From Streptomyces beijiangensis (GTDB lineage: Bacteria > Actinomycetota > Actinomycetes > Streptomycetales > Streptomycetaceae): a DNA stretch of 64,000 nucleotides. Below are positions 37,969-54,026 of this stretch, one piece after another. The stretch covers positions 1 through 64,000 of the forward strand of contig NZ_JAFLRJ010000083.1 in assembly GCF_017315755.1 (NCBI RefSeq), in the 5' to 3' direction. The notes beneath the pieces are model-generated. The model saw only the letters and a list, made by a program, of their open reading frames with translations, did no database searches and was not told the origin of the DNA. The position numbers and the translations under genes are program-made. The first letter of the stretch is position 1, and every line of letters starts with the position of its first letter.

Positions 37969-38702
37969 CCTCCGGCTCCATCACCGCCGCGTCGCCGTGG
38001 TTCGTCCGGCCGCCGTCCACCGACCACTCCGCCCGGCTGTTCTGCTTCCCCTTCTCCGGGTCCGGGGCGTCCGCCTTCAGCGCCTGGCCCACCGTGCTCG
38101 ACGACGTCGAGATCTGCCCGGTGCAGTTCCCCGGCCGGGAGAACCGGCTGGGCCATCCGCACTACGGCACGTACGAGAAACTCGCCGACGACCTGGTCGG
38201 ACCCCTGACGCCGCTGCTCGACCGGCCGTTCGCGTTCTTCGCGCACTGTGCGGGCGCACTGCCCGCGTACGAGACCGTGCTCAGGCTCGCCGCGCTCGGC
38301 CTGCCCACACCCGACTGCCTGTTCGTATCGGGCCAGCCGGCCCCGCACGACGCCTCGCGCGACCGGATGCTCTCCATGACCGAGTCCGAACTGAGCGCCG
38401 AGGTCGAGGCGTTCGTACGCGGCCGGGGGATCGAGCCCCGCCCCGACATGATCGAACTGGGCCTCATGGTGCTGCTGCGCGACCACGCGGCGGCGGGCGC
38501 CTACCGGCGCAGCGAGCCCGTAGCGGTGGACTGCCCCGTCGTCGTCGTGCACTGGCGGGACGACCCGGACGTGCGCCTCGCCGACCTCCAGGGGTGGCGC
38601 AGGTACGCGGACTCGGTCGAGTTCCGGGTGGTCGAGGGCGGTCACTACGACTTCATGAACGCACCGGACGAGCTGCGGAAGCTGCTGACCCGTTGGCTCT
38701 GA
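37965..38702 (+). CDS. Thioesterase-family protein with cysteine nucleophile, probable aminoacyl shuttle
   Basis: 245-aa alpha/beta hydrolase clearly related to type II thioesterases (LFCFPFSGSGASAFSAW, VQFPGRENR, GGHYDF with the catalytic His). The nucleophile elbow GHSxG reads AHCAG, placing Cys95 where Ser is normal. Cys-type relatives such as SyrC and CmaE are known to move aminoacyl groups between carrier proteins rather than hydrolyse them. ATG 37965 overlaps the P450 stop (ATGA). The order PCP-P450-this enzyme, plus an NRPS module with a defective A domain at 57.4-60.6 kb, makes transfer of a hydroxylated residue onto that module the most economical role (inference). Confidence 0.9.
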   Translation: MTSGSITAASPWFVRPPSTDHSARLFCFPFSGSGASAFSAWPTVLDDVEICPVQFPGRENRLGHPHYGTYEKLADDLVGPLTPLLDRPFAFFAHCAGALPAYETVLRLAALGLPTPDCLFVSGQPAPHDASRDRMLSMTESELSAEVEAFVRGRGIEPRPDMIELGLMVLLRDHAAAGAYRRSEPVAVDCPVVVVHWRDDPDVRLADLQGWRRYADSVEFRVVEGGHYDFMNAPDELRKLLTRWL

Positions 38703-38757
38703 GCGCCGGCCGGCCGTCCGCGGCGGCCGTACACCGAGGGAACCGGAAGGAAGACGT

Positions 38758-41862
<3,105 letters not shown>

Positions 41863-41903
41863 CCGCACCCGTACTTCCCAGCAACCGTGGAGAGAGGCCC
41901 CTG

Positions 41904-44900
41904 ATGGAGGAAGTCGACAAGCTCCGGTCCTACTTGCGACGCGCCGTCGGCGACGCGCAGGAGCTGCGCGAGCGCGTGCGCGAGCTGGAGGAGTCCGCCC
42001 GCGAGCCCATCGCCGTCGTGGGCGTGGGGTGCCGCTTCCCCGGCGGCGTGACGTCCCCCGAGGCGCTGTGGTCGGTCGTGTCCGAGGGCGTGGACGCGAT
42101 GGGCGACTTCCCGCGGGACCGTGGCTGGGACCTGGAGGCGCTCTACGACCCGGATCCCGAGGCGCACGGGAAGACGTACACGCGTACGGGCGGATTCCTG
42201 CCCGATCTCGCGGAGTTCGACGCGCCCTTCTTCGGCATCAGCCCGCGCGAGGCCCTCGCCATGGACCCGCAGCAGCGGCTGATGCTGGAGACGTCGTGGG
42301 AGGCGCTGGAGCGGGCGGGCATCGATCCGGCCGCGCTGCGGGGATCGTCGACCGGGGTGTTCACCGGGCTCTACGGCGTCGACTACGGCCCGCGGATGGG
42401 CGGCGGGGCAGCCGGCGAGGTGGAGGGCTTCTCGCTCACCGGGACCTACCTCAGCGTGGCCTCGGGCCGGGTGGCGTACGTACTGGGCCTGCACGGCCCC
42501 GCGGTGTCGACCGACACCGCGTGCTCGGCGTCGCTCGTCGCCGTCCACCAGGCCGTACGGTCGCTGCGGTCGGGGGAGACCACGCTGGCGCTGGCCGGCG
42601 GGGTGTCGACGCTGCCGACGCCGGGGATGTTCGTCGAACTCGCCCGCCAGCGCGGTCTGTCGCAGGACGGCCGGTGCAAGGCGTTCGCGGACGCGGCGGA
42701 CGGCACCGGGTTCTCCGAGGGTGCGGGTGTACTGGTTCTTGAGCGTCTCTCGGACGCGCGGCGCAACGGCCACCGCGTCTGGGCGGTGATCCGGGGCTCG
42801 GCGATCAACCAGGACGGTGCGTCCAACGGGCTGACCGCGCCGAACGAACTGGCGCAGCAGCGCGTCATCCGGGCGGCCCTTGCCGATGCCGGTCTCGCGG
42901 TCGGCGACGTGGACGCGGTGGAGGCGCACGGCACCGGCACCAGGCTGGGCGACCCCATGGAGGCGGAGGCTCTCCTTGCCACGTACGGACAGGAGCGGGA
43001 TCCCCACCACCCGCTCTGGCTGGGGTCGCTGAAGTCGAACATCGGCCACACACAGGCGGCCGCGGGCGTCGGCGGCATCATCAAGATGATCATGGCGATG
43101 CGCCACGGCGTACTCCCGAAGACGCTGCACGTGGACCGTCCCTCGACGCACGTGGACTGGTCGGCGGGGTCGGTGGAACTGCTGACCGAGGCACGCGAGT
43201 GGACCACGGAAGCGGGCCGCCCCCGGCGCGCGGGCATCTCCTCCTTCGGCATCAGCGGCACCAACGCCCACCTGATCCTCGAACAGGCACCCGAGGCTCC
43301 GGACCCCGAGGAAGTCCCGCCGGGTGATACCGCGGACTCCGCCGCCCGCCTGGTGTCCGCCGGCACCCCCGTGGCGGTGCCGTGGGTGCTCTCCGCACGC
43401 TCGGATCAGGCACTGCGGGAGCAGGCACGGCGGTTGCACGACAGCGTGGCCTCGGCCGCCGGCGCGGATCTGCCGGTCGCGGACGTAGGACATGCGCTGG
43501 TGACGGCACGCTCGCTGTTCGAGCACCGTCAGGTGGTGATCGGCGCCGACCGCGACGCACTGCTCGACGCCCTGGCCGCTGTCGCCGCGGGCGACGGGGC
43601 AGGAGCCGCCGGTGCGGTGTCCGGGGTCGCGAAGCCGGTGGGCAGGACCGTGTTCGTCTTCCCCGGCCAGGGTGGCCAGTGGATCGCGATGGGCAGGGAA
43701 CTCAATGAGACCTCCCCGGTCTTCGCCGAGGAACTGCGCGCGTGTGCGCGGGCGCTGGAACCCTGGGTGTCCTGGTCGTTGATCGACACCGTGTGCGCAG
43801 GACCGGAGGCGGCGGACCTGGAGGACATCGACGTCGTCCAGCCGGTGCTCTTCGCGGTGATGGTCTCCCTGGCGAAGGTGTGGGGTGCGCTGGGGGTGAC
43901 CCCGGACGCGGTGATCGGCCACTCCCAGGGCGAGATCGCCGCCGCGTACGTCGCGGGCGCGCTCAGCCTCCAGGACGCGGCCAAGATCGTGGCCCTGCGG
44001 TCCCGGCTGCTCGCCACGGTCACCGGGCAGGGCAGCATGGCCGGCATCCTGCTGCCCGAACAGCGCGTACGGGAGCTGCTGGTGCGGTGGGAGTCCCGCG
44101 TCGGGATCGCCGCCGTGAACGGACCGAACTCGACGACGGTCTCCGGTGAGACCGAGGCGGTCGAGGAGCTCGTCGCGGCCTGCCAGGCGGAGGGCGCCCG
44201 CGCACGGCTGATCAAGTCCAGCGTGCCCGGTCACTCGCCCCTGATGGACCGGTTCGACGGCCGGCTCCAGGAGGAGCTGGGGCGGATCACCCCGCTGCCC
44301 TCGAAGGTGGCGATCCACTCGACCGTGACCGGCGGGCCGATCGACCCCATGGACCTCGGCACGGCGTACTGGTACCGCAACCTGCGTGAACCGGTTCAGT
44401 TCGCGGGCGCCATGAGCCGCCTCATCGAACGGGAGCGCAACAGCGCCGTCATCGAGATCGGCCCGCACCCGCTGCTCGTGATGACCATCCAGGAGATGTT
44501 CGACTCCACCCCCGGCGCCACCGGCTTCGTGGCGGGTTCGCTCCGCCGCGACGAGGGCGGCCTCGCACGGCTCTACCAGTCGGCGGCCGAGGTCTTCGTG
44601 GCCGGCGTCGCGGTGTCGTGGGAGGCGGCGTTCCCCGGCTCGGACGGCCGGCGCGCCGAACTTCCCACGTACGCCTTCCAGCGGCAGCGCTACTGGCTGA
44701 ACGCACCCGGAGAGACGAACGGCGCGAGCACGTCGGACCACCCGCTGCTCGACGCCGTGATCGACCTGCCCGGCGACGGCGACGGCAAGGGCGGGTGCGG
44801 CGGTGTCGTGGGCAGCGGACGCCTCTCGCTGGAACGCCACCCGTGGCTCGCCGACCACGTGGTCCACGGCGCCGTCCTGGTACCGGCCACCGTGCCGGCG

Positions 44901-47561
44901 GAACTGGCGCTGTGGGCGGCCCACAGGACCGGGTACGACGCCGTCGCCGAACTCGCCTTCGAGACACCGCTGGTGCTCTCCCGTACGGCCGACCGCGAGA
45001 TCCGTGTCGTGGCCGACGGCAAGGGCGCGATCAGCGTGCACTCACGCGGCGAGGGCGACACCGGATGGACGCGGAACGCCGTCGGGACCGCCGGGACCGA
45101 CACGGGGACCGGCGCCGGAGACAGCCGCCGGACAGAAGGCCTCGCCGTATGGCCCCCCGCGGGCGCGGTCGGCGTGCCTTTCGAGGACGAGTACACGAGG
45201 CTGGCCGCTCTCGGCTTCGGCCACGGGCCCCTGCTGCGCGGCGTGAAGGAGGCGTGGCGCCTCGGCGACACCCTCTTCGCCGAGGTGGAGCTGCCCGCGC
45301 CCGACCGCGCGGATCAGGGCCGGTACCTCGTCCACCCGGCGCTGCTCCACGCCGCGCTGCTCCCCGTCGGCCTGGGGCGGTTCGTCGACAACTCCCGGCC
45401 CGGGGGCTGGCTGCCGTTCCGTTGCACGGGCCTGCGTATCGACTCCGCCCGGCCCGCAGTGCTGCGCGTACGCATCGCCCCCGCGGGCGAGAACGCGCTG
45501 TCCGTGACCCTCGCGGACCACGACGGAACACCGGTCGGCACCATCGCCTCGCTGAGCCTGCGGCCCGCCGACGTCGGGCAGCTGACCGAGCTGGGCTTCG
45601 ACCACCAGGACTCGCTGTTCCGGGTGGACTGGGCCCCCCTCGCCGTGCCACCGGTCCGTACCGCAGGCCGGTACATGGTCCTGGCAGCGTCCGGCGCGCA
45701 CGCGACGTCCCTGGAACAGGGCGCCGCAGGGGTCTTCGCCGGACCGGGCGAACTCGCCGCGTCCGGCGGGGAGATCCCCCCGGTCGTCGTCGCCCGCATC
45801 GATCGCGCGGACGCCGGTGACCCACCCGGCGCCACCGGGCACCACCTCCACCGCGTCCTGCGGTGGACCCAGGACTGGCTCGGCGACGAGCGGTTCTCCG
45901 CATCACGCCTCGTCTTCGTGACGCGGGACGCGTTCCACGACGACCAGGTCCCGCACCCCGATCCCGCCGCGGCCGCGGTCTGGGGCTTCGTACGCACCGC
46001 GCAGACCGAGAACCCGGACCGGTTCACGCTTCTGGACACGGACGGCCAACAGGATTCGCTCTCCCTCGTCACGGCGGCGGCCGCCACCGGAGAGGCCCAG
46101 CTCAAGATCCGGGCGGGCAGAGTGACCACGCCCCGGCTGGCCCGCGCCACCGGCGCCACGTCACCCGACCGGGGTCAGGAGGCGTCCGCTCTCGGCTCCG
46201 GCTCGGTGCTGATCACGGGCGGCACCAGCGGCCTGGGCGCGATCCTGGCCCGCCACCTCGTCGCACGGCACGGGGTGCGCCGCCTCGTACTGACCAGCAG
46301 GCGCGGTCCTGCCGCTCCCGCGGCGGCAGCGCTGCGGGAGGAGCTGACCGCGGCCGGGGCCCAGGTCGAGGTCGTGGCCTGCGACGTCACGAGCCGCGAC
46401 GCCGTCGCCGCACTGCTCGCCGCGATACCGGCCGCACACCCGCTGACGGCGGTGATCCACTGCGCGGGCGTGCTGGACGACGGCGTCGTCGAGGCGCTGA
46501 CCGAGGAGCGCGTGGACGCGGTCCTCGCACCGAAGGTGCGCGGCGCCTGGCACCTGCACGAGCTGACCAGGCAGCTGGACCTGTCCGCGTTCGTGCTCTT
46601 CTCGTCCGTCGCCAGTGTGCTCGGCACGGCGGGACAGGCCAACTACGCGGCGGCCAACGCGTTCCTCAACGGCCTCGCCGAAACCCGCAGGTCCGAGGGG
46701 CTCGCCGCCGCCGCGCTCTGCTGGGGCTTCTGGGCGGAGCGCAGCGAGATGAGCGCCGCCCTCGGCGACGCGGACGTCGTCCGCATGCAACGGCAGGGCG
46801 TACAGCCGCTGTCGTCGCAGGAAGGGCTCGCGCTCTTCGACGCGGCGCTCCAGGTGGACGAGCCGGTGCTGGTACCCGTACGGCTGAACCTCGCGGGCCT
46901 GGACACACCGCAGCCCGGCCGGATGGCCTCGCCGCTCCTGCGCACCCTGGCAGGTGCGCCCGGCGGACCCGGCGGACCCGGCGGACCCGGCGGACCCGGC
47001 GGTCCGGCGGGCCGCGAGTCCACGGACCCCGCACTCGCGCAGCGCCTGGGATCCCTGTCGCCGGCCGAGGCGGAGGCGGTGCTGCTCGACGCCGTACGGA
47101 CGCAGACCGCGATCGTCCTCGGACACGCGGACACCGGGCGGATCGGTCCCGCGGCGACGTTCAGGAAGCTCGGGATCGATTCCCTCACGGCGCTGGAGCT
47201 ACGGAACAAACTGGCGGCGGTGACCGGCCTGAAGCTGCCCGCCACGCTCGTCTTCGACCACCCGAACCCGGCCGCCCTCGCGCAGTTCCTGGGCGCGAGC
47301 ATCGCGCCCGCGGCGGACGGCGCCCCGGATTCCCCGGCCGGTCACCTGGTCAGGGAGATCGAGGGGCTGGGCGCGCAGCTGGAGGGCGAGTTCCTCACCC
47401 TCGCGGAGGCGGACCGGGACACCATTTCCACCCTGCTCGGCGAGTTGCAGGGCCGGGTCCGTCTCATGGCGGGCGCCGGGGCCTCGGCCGGTATCGCCGA
47501 CCAGATCAGTGCGGCCTCTGCGGGAGAGCTTCTCGCGCTTCTGGACAAAGAGCTCGGCTAG
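41904..47561 (+). CDS. Type I PKS module: KS-AT-DH-KR-ACP (unusual extender)
   Basis: 1885 aa. N-terminal coiled-coil docking segment (about 1-32); KS with DTACSASLV (Cys207); AT with GHSQGE (Ser674) but VPGH (774-777) where YASH or HAFH normally sits. The altered motif implies an atypical alkylmalonyl unit. DH has [10 protein letters not shown] (His985) but its second motif reads [10 protein letters not shown], so the catalytic Asp is His and dehydration is doubtful. [15 protein letters not shown] (B-type) and an intact Ser-Tyr-Asn set (FSSVAS...QANYAAAN). ACP Ser1760. The expected output is an alpha-alkyl, beta-hydroxy thioester. A Gly-Pro repeat lies in the KR-ACP linker. Confidence 0.95.
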   Translation: MEEVDKLRSYLRRAVGDAQELRERVRELEESAREPIAVVGVGCRFPGGVTSPEALWSVVSEGVDAMGDFPRDRGWDLEALYDPDPEAHGKTYTRTGGFLPDLAEFDAPFFGISPREALAMDPQQRLMLETSWEALERAGIDPAALRGSSTGVFTGLYGVDYGPRMGGGAAGEVEGFSLTGTYLSVASGRVAYVLGLHGPAVSTDTACSASLVAVHQAVRSLRSGETTLALAGGVSTLPTPGMFVELARQRGLSQDGRCKAFADAADGTGFSEGAGVLVLERLSDARRNGHRVWAVIRGSAINQDGASNGLTAPNELAQQRVIRAALADAGLAVGDVDAVEAHGTGTRLGDPMEAEALLATYGQERDPHHPLWLGSLKSNIGHTQAAAGVGGIIKMIMAMRHGVLPKTLHVDRPSTHVDWSAGSVELLTEAREWTTEAGRPRRAGISSFGISGTNAHLILEQAPEAPDPEEVPPGDTADSAARLVSAGTPVAVPWVLSARSDQALREQARRLHDSVASAAGADLPVADVGHALVTARSLFEHRQVVIGADRDALLDALAAVAAGDGAGAAGAVSGVAKPVGRTVFVFPGQGGQWIAMGRELNETSPVFAEELRACARALEPWVSWSLIDTVCAGPEAADLEDIDVVQPVLFAVMVSLAKVWGALGVTPDAVIGHSQGEIAAAYVAGALSLQDAAKIVALRSRLLATVTGQGSMAGILLPEQRVRELLVRWESRVGIAAVNGPNSTTVSGETEAVEELVAACQAEGARARLIKSSVPGHSPLMDRFDGRLQEELGRITPLPSKVAIHSTVTGGPIDPMDLGTAYWYRNLREPVQFAGAMSRLIERERNSAVIEIGPHPLLVMTIQEMFDSTPGATGFVAGSLRRDEGGLARLYQSAAEVFVAGVAVSWEAAFPGSDGRRAELPTYAFQRQRYWLNAPGETNGASTSDHPLLDAVIDLPGDGDGKGGCGGVVGSGRLSLERHPWLADHVVHGAVLVPATVPAELALWAAHRTGYDAVAELAFETPLVLSRTADREIRVVADGKGAISVHSRGEGDTGWTRNAVGTAGTDTGTGAGDSRRTEGLAVWPPAGAVGVPFEDEYTRLAALGFGHGPLLRGVKEAWRLGDTLFAEVELPAPDRADQGRYLVHPALLHAALLPVGLGRFVDNSRPGGWLPFRCTGLRIDSARPAVLRVRIAPAGENALSVTLADHDGTPVGTIASLSLRPADVGQLTELGFDHQDSLFRVDWAPLAVPPVRTAGRYMVLAASGAHATSLEQGAAGVFAGPGELAASGGEIPPVVVARIDRADAGDPPGATGHHLHRVLRWTQDWLGDERFSASRLVFVTRDAFHDDQVPHPDPAAAAVWGFVRTAQTENPDRFTLLDTDGQQDSLSLVTAAAATGEAQLKIRAGRVTTPRLARATGATSPDRGQEASALGSGSVLITGGTSGLGAILARHLVARHGVRRLVLTSRRGPAAPAAAALREELTAAGAQVEVVACDVTSRDAVAALLAAIPAAHPLTAVIHCAGVLDDGVVEALTEERVDAVLAPKVRGAWHLHELTRQLDLSAFVLFSSVASVLGTAGQANYAAANAFLNGLAETRRSEGLAAAALCWGFWAERSEMSAALGDADVVRMQRQGVQPLSSQEGLALFDAALQVDEPVLVPVRLNLAGLDTPQPGRMASPLLRTLAGAPGGPGGPGGPGGPGGPAGRESTDPALAQRLGSLSPAEAEAVLLDAVRTQTAIVLGHADTGRIGPAATFRKLGIDSLTALELRNKLAAVTGLKLPATLVFDHPNPAALAQFLGASIAPAADGAPDSPAGHLVREIEGLGAQLEGEFLTLAEADRDTISTLLGELQGRVRLMAGAGASAGIADQISAASAGELLALLDKELG
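46961..47004 (+). repeat. Tandem 9-bp repeat encoding Gly-Gly-Pro units
   Basis: Repeats of CGGCGGACC/CGGCGGTCC-like units encode about five GGP triplets in the KR-ACP linker of the first extension module. Probably a flexible hinge. Confidence 0.7.
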
Positions 47562-47570
47562 GGGAGAACG

Positions 47571-50500
47571 ATGACGAACGACAACAACGCCGAGGTCCTC
47601 GACTACCTCAGGCGGACTTCGATCGAGCTGATCGAGACGCGCAAGCGCCTGCAGGAGCTGACGGACGCCGCCGCCGAGCCCATCGCGATCGTGGGTGCCG
47701 CCTGCCGGTTCCCGGGCGGAGCGACCTCCCCGGAGGAGCTGTGGGAGCTGGTGAGGTCGGGCGCGGACGCCGTGTCGGACTTCCCCGACGACCGCCACTG
47801 GGACGTGGAGAAGCTGTACGACCCGGCCTCGGAGCGGCCCGACACCAGCTCCACGCGCTCGGGCGGATTCCTTTACGACGCCGGTGACTTCGACGCCGAG
47901 TTCTTCGGGATCAGCCCGCGCGAGGCGCTGGCCGCCGACCCGCAGCAGCGGCTGCTGCTGGAGACCGCGTGGGAGTCCCTGGAGCGGGCCGGCATCGACC
48001 CGGAGACCCTGCGCGGCAGCGACACCGGGGTCTTCGCCGGGCTCGCCTACTTCGGCTACGGCAACCACTTCGCCACCCACGAGTCCATCGCGGGCTACGG
48101 GCAGGTCGGCTCGCTGCTGAGCGTGGCGTCAGGCCGTGTGTCGTACACGCTCGGCCTGGAGGGCCCGGCGGTGTCGACCGAGACGGCGTGCTCGTCCTCG
48201 CTGGTGGCGGTGCACCAGGCGGTGCAGTCGCTGCGGCAGGGCGAATGCGCTCTCGCCCTGGCAGGCGGCGTCACCGTCATGGGGATGCCGCAGGTGTTCA
48301 GGGAGATGACGCGCCAGCGCGGTCTGTCGCAGGACGGCCGGTGCAAGGCGTTCGCGGACGCGGCGGACGGCACCGGGTTCTCCGAGGGTGCGGGCGTACT
48401 CGTCCTGGAGCGTCTCTCGGACGCGCGGCGCAACGGCCACCGCGTCTGGGCGGTGGTCCGCGGCTCGGCGATCAACCAGGACGGTGCGTCCAACGGGCTG
48501 ACCGCGCCGAGCGGTCCCGCGCAGCAGCGCGTGATCAGGGCGGCGCTGGCGAACGCCCGGATGCAGGCGGCCGACGTGGACGCGGTGGAGGCGCACGGCA
48601 CCGGCACGACGCTGGGCGACCCCATCGAGGCGCAGGCGCTCCTTGCCACGTACGGACAGGAAAGGGCCGACGGCGCTCCCCTCTGGCTGGGATCGCTGAA
48701 GTCGAACACCGGTCACACGCAGGCGGCCGCGGGCGTCGGCGGCATCATCAAGATGGTCATGGCGATGCGCCACGGGGTACTCCCGAAGACCCTGCACGTG
48801 GACCGTCCCTCGACGCACGTGGACTGGTCGGCCGGTGCGGTCGAGCTGCTGACCGAGGCACGGGAGTGGACCACGGCAGAGGGCCGGCCCCGGCGCGCGG
48901 GCGTGTCCGCCTTCGGGGTCAGCGGCACCAACGCCCACGTCATCCTCGAACAGGCGCCCGAGGAGGAGGACGACCCCGACGAGATCCCTTACTGCGGCGG
49001 CCCGGTGCCCTGGGCGCTCTCCGCGCGCTCGGAGCAGGCGCTGCGGGCGCAGGCGCGCAAACTGCACCACTTCATCGCCGCGGGCAAGGACGCGGGCAAG
49101 GACCTGGACCTCGCCGACGCCGGCTGGTCGCTGGTGTCGGGCCGTACGGGATTCGAGCACCGGGCGGTGGCCCTCGGGCACGACCGCGAGGAGATGCTGA
49201 GCGCGCTGGCGGCGCTGAGCGACGGCACGGAGTCCGCCGCCGTGGTGCGCGGTGTCACGGCCGAACCCGGCGGCACGGTCTTCCTGTTCCCCGGACAGGG
49301 CTCGCCCTGGGCCGGTGTGGCACGGGAGCTGTACGACACCTATCCCGTCTTCGCGCAGAGCGTCGACGAGACCTGCGCGCACTTCGACGCGCACCTCCCC
49401 TTCGCGCTCAAGCCCCTGCTCCTCGCCGACGCACCCGCGGACCGCGAGCGCACCGACATCGCGCAGCCGGCACTGTTCACCCTGCAGGTCGGCCTGTACC
49501 GGCTCCTGACGCAGTACTGCCCCCGGCCCGACCAGCTGATCGGCCACTCCGTCGGCGAGATAGCCGCCGCCCATGTCGCCGGAGCCTTCGGCCTGGACAC
49601 CGCGACCCGGCTCGTGGCCGCGCGCGGACTGACCATGCAGACGGTCACCGAACAGGGCGCCATGCTGGCCGTACGCGCCTCGGAAGCCCGGGTGGCCACG
49701 CTGCTCGGCGCGTACGGCCGCGTGGGCATCGCCGCCGTCAACGGCCCCGAGTCCCTGGTGCTTTCGGGCCTGCGCGGCCAGGTCCACGAGATCCGCGACC
49801 TGCTGGTCGCCGACGGCGTCTCGGCGAAACTGCTCGCGGTCGGCCACGCGTTCCACTCCCCGCTCATGGACCCGGTCCTCGACGCGTTCGCGGGCTCGCT
49901 CGGCGCGTTCCCCCCGGGCGAGATGTCGGTTCCGGTCGTCTCGGCCAGGCTGGGCCGCGAGGCCACGCTCCAGGAGCTGACGTCCGTCGAGTACTGGGTG
50001 CACCACGTGCGGCAGCCCGTCCGTTTCTACGACGCGGTGGAGTGCGCCCGCGCGGCCGGCGCGAAGACCTTCCTGGAGGTCGGTCCCGGAGCGACGCTCA
50101 CAGGCATGACCAAGGAGGCGTTCGCCGCCGAGGGCGTGCACGACGCGGTGGTCCTGGCGGCGTCGCGGCCCGGCCGCACCGGGCCGCAGGCGCTGATCGG
50201 CGCGCTGGCCGGGCTGCACGTCCGGGGCGGATCCGTCGACTGGAGCGCCCTGTTCGGGACGCGCCGGGCGGTGGACCTCCCGACGTACGCGTTCCAGCGC
50301 CGGCGGTACTGGATGGACTTCCTGGCCGGGACGCAGACGGCGGACGTCGCCTCCGCCGGCCTCTCGGCCCCGGGACACCCGCTGCTCGGCGCCGCGGTGG
50401 AACACCCCGGCACCGGCGAGGTGGTGTTCACCGGACTGTGGTCCCTGCGGACCCACGGCTGGCTCGCCGACCACGCCGTGTTCGGTGCGGTCGTCGTCCC

Positions 50501-53500
50501 GGCGACGGCCCACCTCGACCTGGCGCTGTCGGTGGGCGCGCACGTGGGGTGCGGCGCGGTGCAGGAACTCACCCTGGAAGTACCGCTGATCCTCCCCGGC
50601 ACGGGCGACGTACAGGTACGGATCGCGGTCGGCGCGCCGGACGAGACGGGACACCGCTCGCTGGACGTGTACTCGCGCGCCGGCGACGACAGCCCGGCCG
50701 CGGGCGGCTGGACCCGTCACGCGCGCGGAAACCTGGCACCGGACGCACCGGACGCACCGGAGACCGCCGCTTCGGCGGACGAGGCGCGCTCACTCTCCGC
50801 CTGGCCGCCGCCAGGCGCCCGGCAGCTCGACATCGACGGCCTCTACGACTCCTTCGCGGACGCGGGATTCGACTACGGTCCGGCGTTCCGCGGGCTCCGC
50901 GAGGTCTGGCAGCACGGCGACGACCTCTTCGCCCTCGCCACCCTGCCGGACACCGGCGCGGACCCGGCGAGCGGTGCCCACGCCCTGCATCCGGCCCTGC
51001 TGGACACCGTCCTGCACGCGGTGGTCGCCGGCGGTCTCATCCCGGTGACGGGCGAGCAGGGCTGGATGCCCTTCTCGTGGTCCGGCGTCGGTCTGGCCGG
51101 ACGCGGCGGCACGACCGTGAAGGTCCGCCTCTCCCCGGCCGGCGAAGGCGCCGTGTCCCTGACGGTCGCCGACGAGGACGGCCGCGCCCTCGCGCACGTC
51201 GGGGCGCTGACCTTCCGCCCGGCCAGCGCCGGGCAGGTGCACGCGGCGCGCGGCGGGCAGGAGCAGTCGCTGTACGAAGTGCGGTGGCGCCCCGCCAGGG
51301 CGGGCGCGAGCGGGCAGCGGACACAGCGCGGCCCCTGGAGCGTCGTCGGCGCCCAGGACGGCCTGGCCTCCCGGCTCCGTACGGCGGGCGACGGCGGTGC
51401 CGTGCTCCACGCGAGCCTCGACGACGTCCTCACCGGCGCCGCGCCCCGGCACGTCGTCCTGTGCCTGGACGACGTCGCCCCCGCGAACCCCGCCGGTCTG
51501 CTCGCCGCGGTCGGCGACGCGGACAAGCTGGTACTGGAGTGGGTGCGGCGGTTCCTCACCGAGGAGCCCCTCGCCCGCTCGACTCTGGTGGTGGTCACCC
51601 GCCTGGCCCTCGGCACGGGTGAGGGCGAGAGCGCCGAAAGCCTCCCCGGCGCGTCCGTGTGGGGCCTGATCCGCTCCGCCAGGACCGAACACCCCGGCAG
51701 GTTCCGGCTGGTGGACACCGACGACGCGGAGACTTCCCTGGCACGCTTCGCGGACGCGCTCGCCCTGGACGAGGACGAACTGGCGCTGCGCGACGGGGCG
51801 TACCTCGTCCCCCGCCTCGCGGCGGCCGCACCCGCCGGCCATCTGCTCGCACCGCCGCCGGCCGGCGCCCACCGTCTCGGCATCCCGGAGAAGGGGACGG
51901 TGGAGAACCTGGCCTGGGTCCCGTGCCCCGAGGTGGAAGCACCCCTGACGAGCGGTCAGGTCCGTATCGCCGTACAGGCGGCGGGACTCAACTTCCGGGA
52001 CGTCACCGTCGCTCTGGGGCTGGTGGCACGGACCGCCATCGACGCCGGGCTCGGCAGCGAGGGCGCCGGATGGGTGCGGGAGGTGGCGGACGACGTGACG
52101 ACGGTGGCGCCGGGCGACCGGGTCACCGGCATCTTCACCGGCGCCTTCGGCCGCACGGCCGTGGCGGACCACCGCATGCTCGTGCCCGTCCCCGACGGCT
52201 GGAGCTTCGCCCAGGCCGCGTCCGTACCGTGCACCTTCCTCACCGCCTACCACGGGCTGCTGCGCGTGGCGGGTCTCAGGAAGGGGCAGCGGGTCCTCAT
52301 CCACGCCGCGGCGGGCGGCGTCGGGATGGCCGCCGTACAACTGGCGCAGCACGTCGGCGCCGAGATCTACGCCACCGCCAGCCCCTCCAAGTGGCCCCTC
52401 CTGCGCGGCCTGGGAATCGACGAGGCGCACCTGGCGTCGTCGCGCGACCTGGAGTTCGCCGAGAAGTTCCGCCGCACCTCGGACGGGCGCGGTGTGGACG
52501 TCGTACTGAACTCCCTCGCGCACAAGTTCGTCGACGCCTCGCTGACGCTGCTGCCCGACGGCGGGCACTTCGTCGAGATGGGGAAGACGGACATCCGCGA
52601 CCCCCGCCAGGTCGCGGCCGTCCACCCCGGTGTCGGCTACGAGGCCTTCGACCTCTACGAGGCGGGCCCGGACGCGATCCGCGACATGTTCAGGGCCGTC
52701 ATGGAGCTGTTCACCGAAGGGCGGATCCGGCTGAACCCGGTCTCCCTGCGCGGTATCCGCGACGCGCGCCGTACGTTCCGCGAGATGAGCCAGGGCCGTC
52801 ACGTCGGCAAGCTGGTCCTGGAGGTGGGCGACGGCCTCGGCGGCGGCACCGTACTGGTCACCGGCGGGACCGGGGGCGTGGGTTCGCTCGTGGCACGGCA
52901 TCTCGTCGCCGAACGCGGCGTACGGAGCCTGCTCCTCGCGAGCCGCCGCGGTACGGCGGCGGACGGGGTGCCCGAGCTGGTCGCCGACCTCCGGAGCGGG
53001 GGAGCGGAGGTACGGGTCGTGGCGTGCGATGTCGCGGACCGGGAGGCCGTGGCGGGCCTGCTCACCGGCCTGCCGGGCCGGTACCCGCTGACCGCCGTCG
53101 TGCACGCGGCGGGCGTCCTCGCGGACGGCACCGTCGAGTCGCTGACCGCCGGGAGCATCGACCGCGTACTGGCGGCCAAGGCCGGCGGAGCCGTCCACCT
53201 GCACGAGCTGACCCGGGACCACACCCTGTCGGCGTTCATCCAGTTCTCCGCCCTCGCGGGCACGCTCGGCAACGCGGGACAGGCCAACTATGCGGCGGCG
53301 AACGCCTTCCTGGACGGTCTGGCGGCGCAGCGCGCGGCCTCAGGACTGCCCGGCACCTCGCTGTGCTGGGGCTGGTGGGAGCAGAGCAGCGGTATGACGG
53401 GGGAGCTGGACCACGCCGGAGTGGCCCGGCTGCGGCGGACGGGCATCGCCGCGATGCCGACCCCCCAGGCACTGGCCCTCTTCGACGCGGCGTGCGCCAA

Positions 53501-54026
53501 CGGCAAGCCGGTCCTCGTCCCGGCCCGGCTGGACCTCGCCGCGCTGCGCGAGCGGTCCGGCGACGAACTCCCGCCGCTCCTGCGCGACCTCGTCGAGGGC
53601 GGCCGTCCACGCCGGGGCGGGCCGGCCGCGGCCAAGGCCGCCGCAGCCCCTGCCGGACTGGCCGCCGTGCTGGAGTCGCTGCCGGCGGACGAGGCGCGTA
53701 CCGCCGTACTGGACCGGGTGCGCGAGCAGGCCGCCGTCGTGCTCGGACACTCCTCCAGCGCGGGCGTCGACGTCGACCAGGCGTTCACCCAGCTCGGTTT
53801 CGACTCGCTGACCGCGGTCGAACTCTGCAACCTGCTGGGCGCCTCGACCGGACTGCGCCTGCCGTCCACGCTCGTCTTCAACTACCCGACCCCGCGTGAG
53901 CTGGGGGAGTACCTCTTCGGGCTGCTGCGCCCGCAGACGGACGCGGAACCGGACACCGGCCCGGACGAACTGTCGGACTTGGACCTGGAAGCACTGGTCG
54001 ACCTGGCCCTGGAGGAATCGAGGTGA
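47571..54026 (+). CDS. Type I PKS module: KS-AT-DH-ER-KR-ACP (malonyl)
   Basis: 2151 aa with a full reductive set. N-terminal docking coiled coil; KS with ETACSSSLV (Cys207); AT with GHSVGE (Ser660) and HAFH (759-762), the malonyl signature; DH with [10 protein letters not shown] (His968) and LLDTVLH, both motifs intact; ER (about 1437-1753) with NADPH motif [17 protein letters not shown] (about 1762-1950) with [11 protein letters not shown] Ser2079. In the KR the catalytic serine position is Ala1894 (FSALAG, Tyr 13 residues later), while the first extension module has Ser there. If all domains work, the beta carbon becomes a methylene, as needed for a tetrahydropyran ring. Confidence 0.95.
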   Translation: MTNDNNAEVLDYLRRTSIELIETRKRLQELTDAAAEPIAIVGAACRFPGGATSPEELWELVRSGADAVSDFPDDRHWDVEKLYDPASERPDTSSTRSGGFLYDAGDFDAEFFGISPREALAADPQQRLLLETAWESLERAGIDPETLRGSDTGVFAGLAYFGYGNHFATHESIAGYGQVGSLLSVASGRVSYTLGLEGPAVSTETACSSSLVAVHQAVQSLRQGECALALAGGVTVMGMPQVFREMTRQRGLSQDGRCKAFADAADGTGFSEGAGVLVLERLSDARRNGHRVWAVVRGSAINQDGASNGLTAPSGPAQQRVIRAALANARMQAADVDAVEAHGTGTTLGDPIEAQALLATYGQERADGAPLWLGSLKSNTGHTQAAAGVGGIIKMVMAMRHGVLPKTLHVDRPSTHVDWSAGAVELLTEAREWTTAEGRPRRAGVSAFGVSGTNAHVILEQAPEEEDDPDEIPYCGGPVPWALSARSEQALRAQARKLHHFIAAGKDAGKDLDLADAGWSLVSGRTGFEHRAVALGHDREEMLSALAALSDGTESAAVVRGVTAEPGGTVFLFPGQGSPWAGVARELYDTYPVFAQSVDETCAHFDAHLPFALKPLLLADAPADRERTDIAQPALFTLQVGLYRLLTQYCPRPDQLIGHSVGEIAAAHVAGAFGLDTATRLVAARGLTMQTVTEQGAMLAVRASEARVATLLGAYGRVGIAAVNGPESLVLSGLRGQVHEIRDLLVADGVSAKLLAVGHAFHSPLMDPVLDAFAGSLGAFPPGEMSVPVVSARLGREATLQELTSVEYWVHHVRQPVRFYDAVECARAAGAKTFLEVGPGATLTGMTKEAFAAEGVHDAVVLAASRPGRTGPQALIGALAGLHVRGGSVDWSALFGTRRAVDLPTYAFQRRRYWMDFLAGTQTADVASAGLSAPGHPLLGAAVEHPGTGEVVFTGLWSLRTHGWLADHAVFGAVVVPATAHLDLALSVGAHVGCGAVQELTLEVPLILPGTGDVQVRIAVGAPDETGHRSLDVYSRAGDDSPAAGGWTRHARGNLAPDAPDAPETAASADEARSLSAWPPPGARQLDIDGLYDSFADAGFDYGPAFRGLREVWQHGDDLFALATLPDTGADPASGAHALHPALLDTVLHAVVAGGLIPVTGEQGWMPFSWSGVGLAGRGGTTVKVRLSPAGEGAVSLTVADEDGRALAHVGALTFRPASAGQVHAARGGQEQSLYEVRWRPARAGASGQRTQRGPWSVVGAQDGLASRLRTAGDGGAVLHASLDDVLTGAAPRHVVLCLDDVAPANPAGLLAAVGDADKLVLEWVRRFLTEEPLARSTLVVVTRLALGTGEGESAESLPGASVWGLIRSARTEHPGRFRLVDTDDAETSLARFADALALDEDELALRDGAYLVPRLAAAAPAGHLLAPPPAGAHRLGIPEKGTVENLAWVPCPEVEAPLTSGQVRIAVQAAGLNFRDVTVALGLVARTAIDAGLGSEGAGWVREVADDVTTVAPGDRVTGIFTGAFGRTAVADHRMLVPVPDGWSFAQAASVPCTFLTAYHGLLRVAGLRKGQRVLIHAAAGGVGMAAVQLAQHVGAEIYATASPSKWPLLRGLGIDEAHLASSRDLEFAEKFRRTSDGRGVDVVLNSLAHKFVDASLTLLPDGGHFVEMGKTDIRDPRQVAAVHPGVGYEAFDLYEAGPDAIRDMFRAVMELFTEGRIRLNPVSLRGIRDARRTFREMSQGRHVGKLVLEVGDGLGGGTVLVTGGTGGVGSLVARHLVAERGVRSLLLASRRGTAADGVPELVADLRSGGAEVRVVACDVADREAVAGLLTGLPGRYPLTAVVHAAGVLADGTVESLTAGSIDRVLAAKAGGAVHLHELTRDHTLSAFIQFSALAGTLGNAGQANYAAANAFLDGLAAQRAASGLPGTSLCWGWWEQSSGMTGELDHAGVARLRRTGIAAMPTPQALALFDAACANGKPVLVPARLDLAALRERSGDELPPLLRDLVEGGRPRRGGPAAAKAAAAPAGLAAVLESLPADEARTAVLDRVREQAAVVLGHSSSAGVDVDQAFTQLGFDSLTAVELCNLLGASTGLRLPSTLVFNYPTPRELGEYLFGLLRPQTDAEPDTGPDELSDLDLEALVDLALEESR

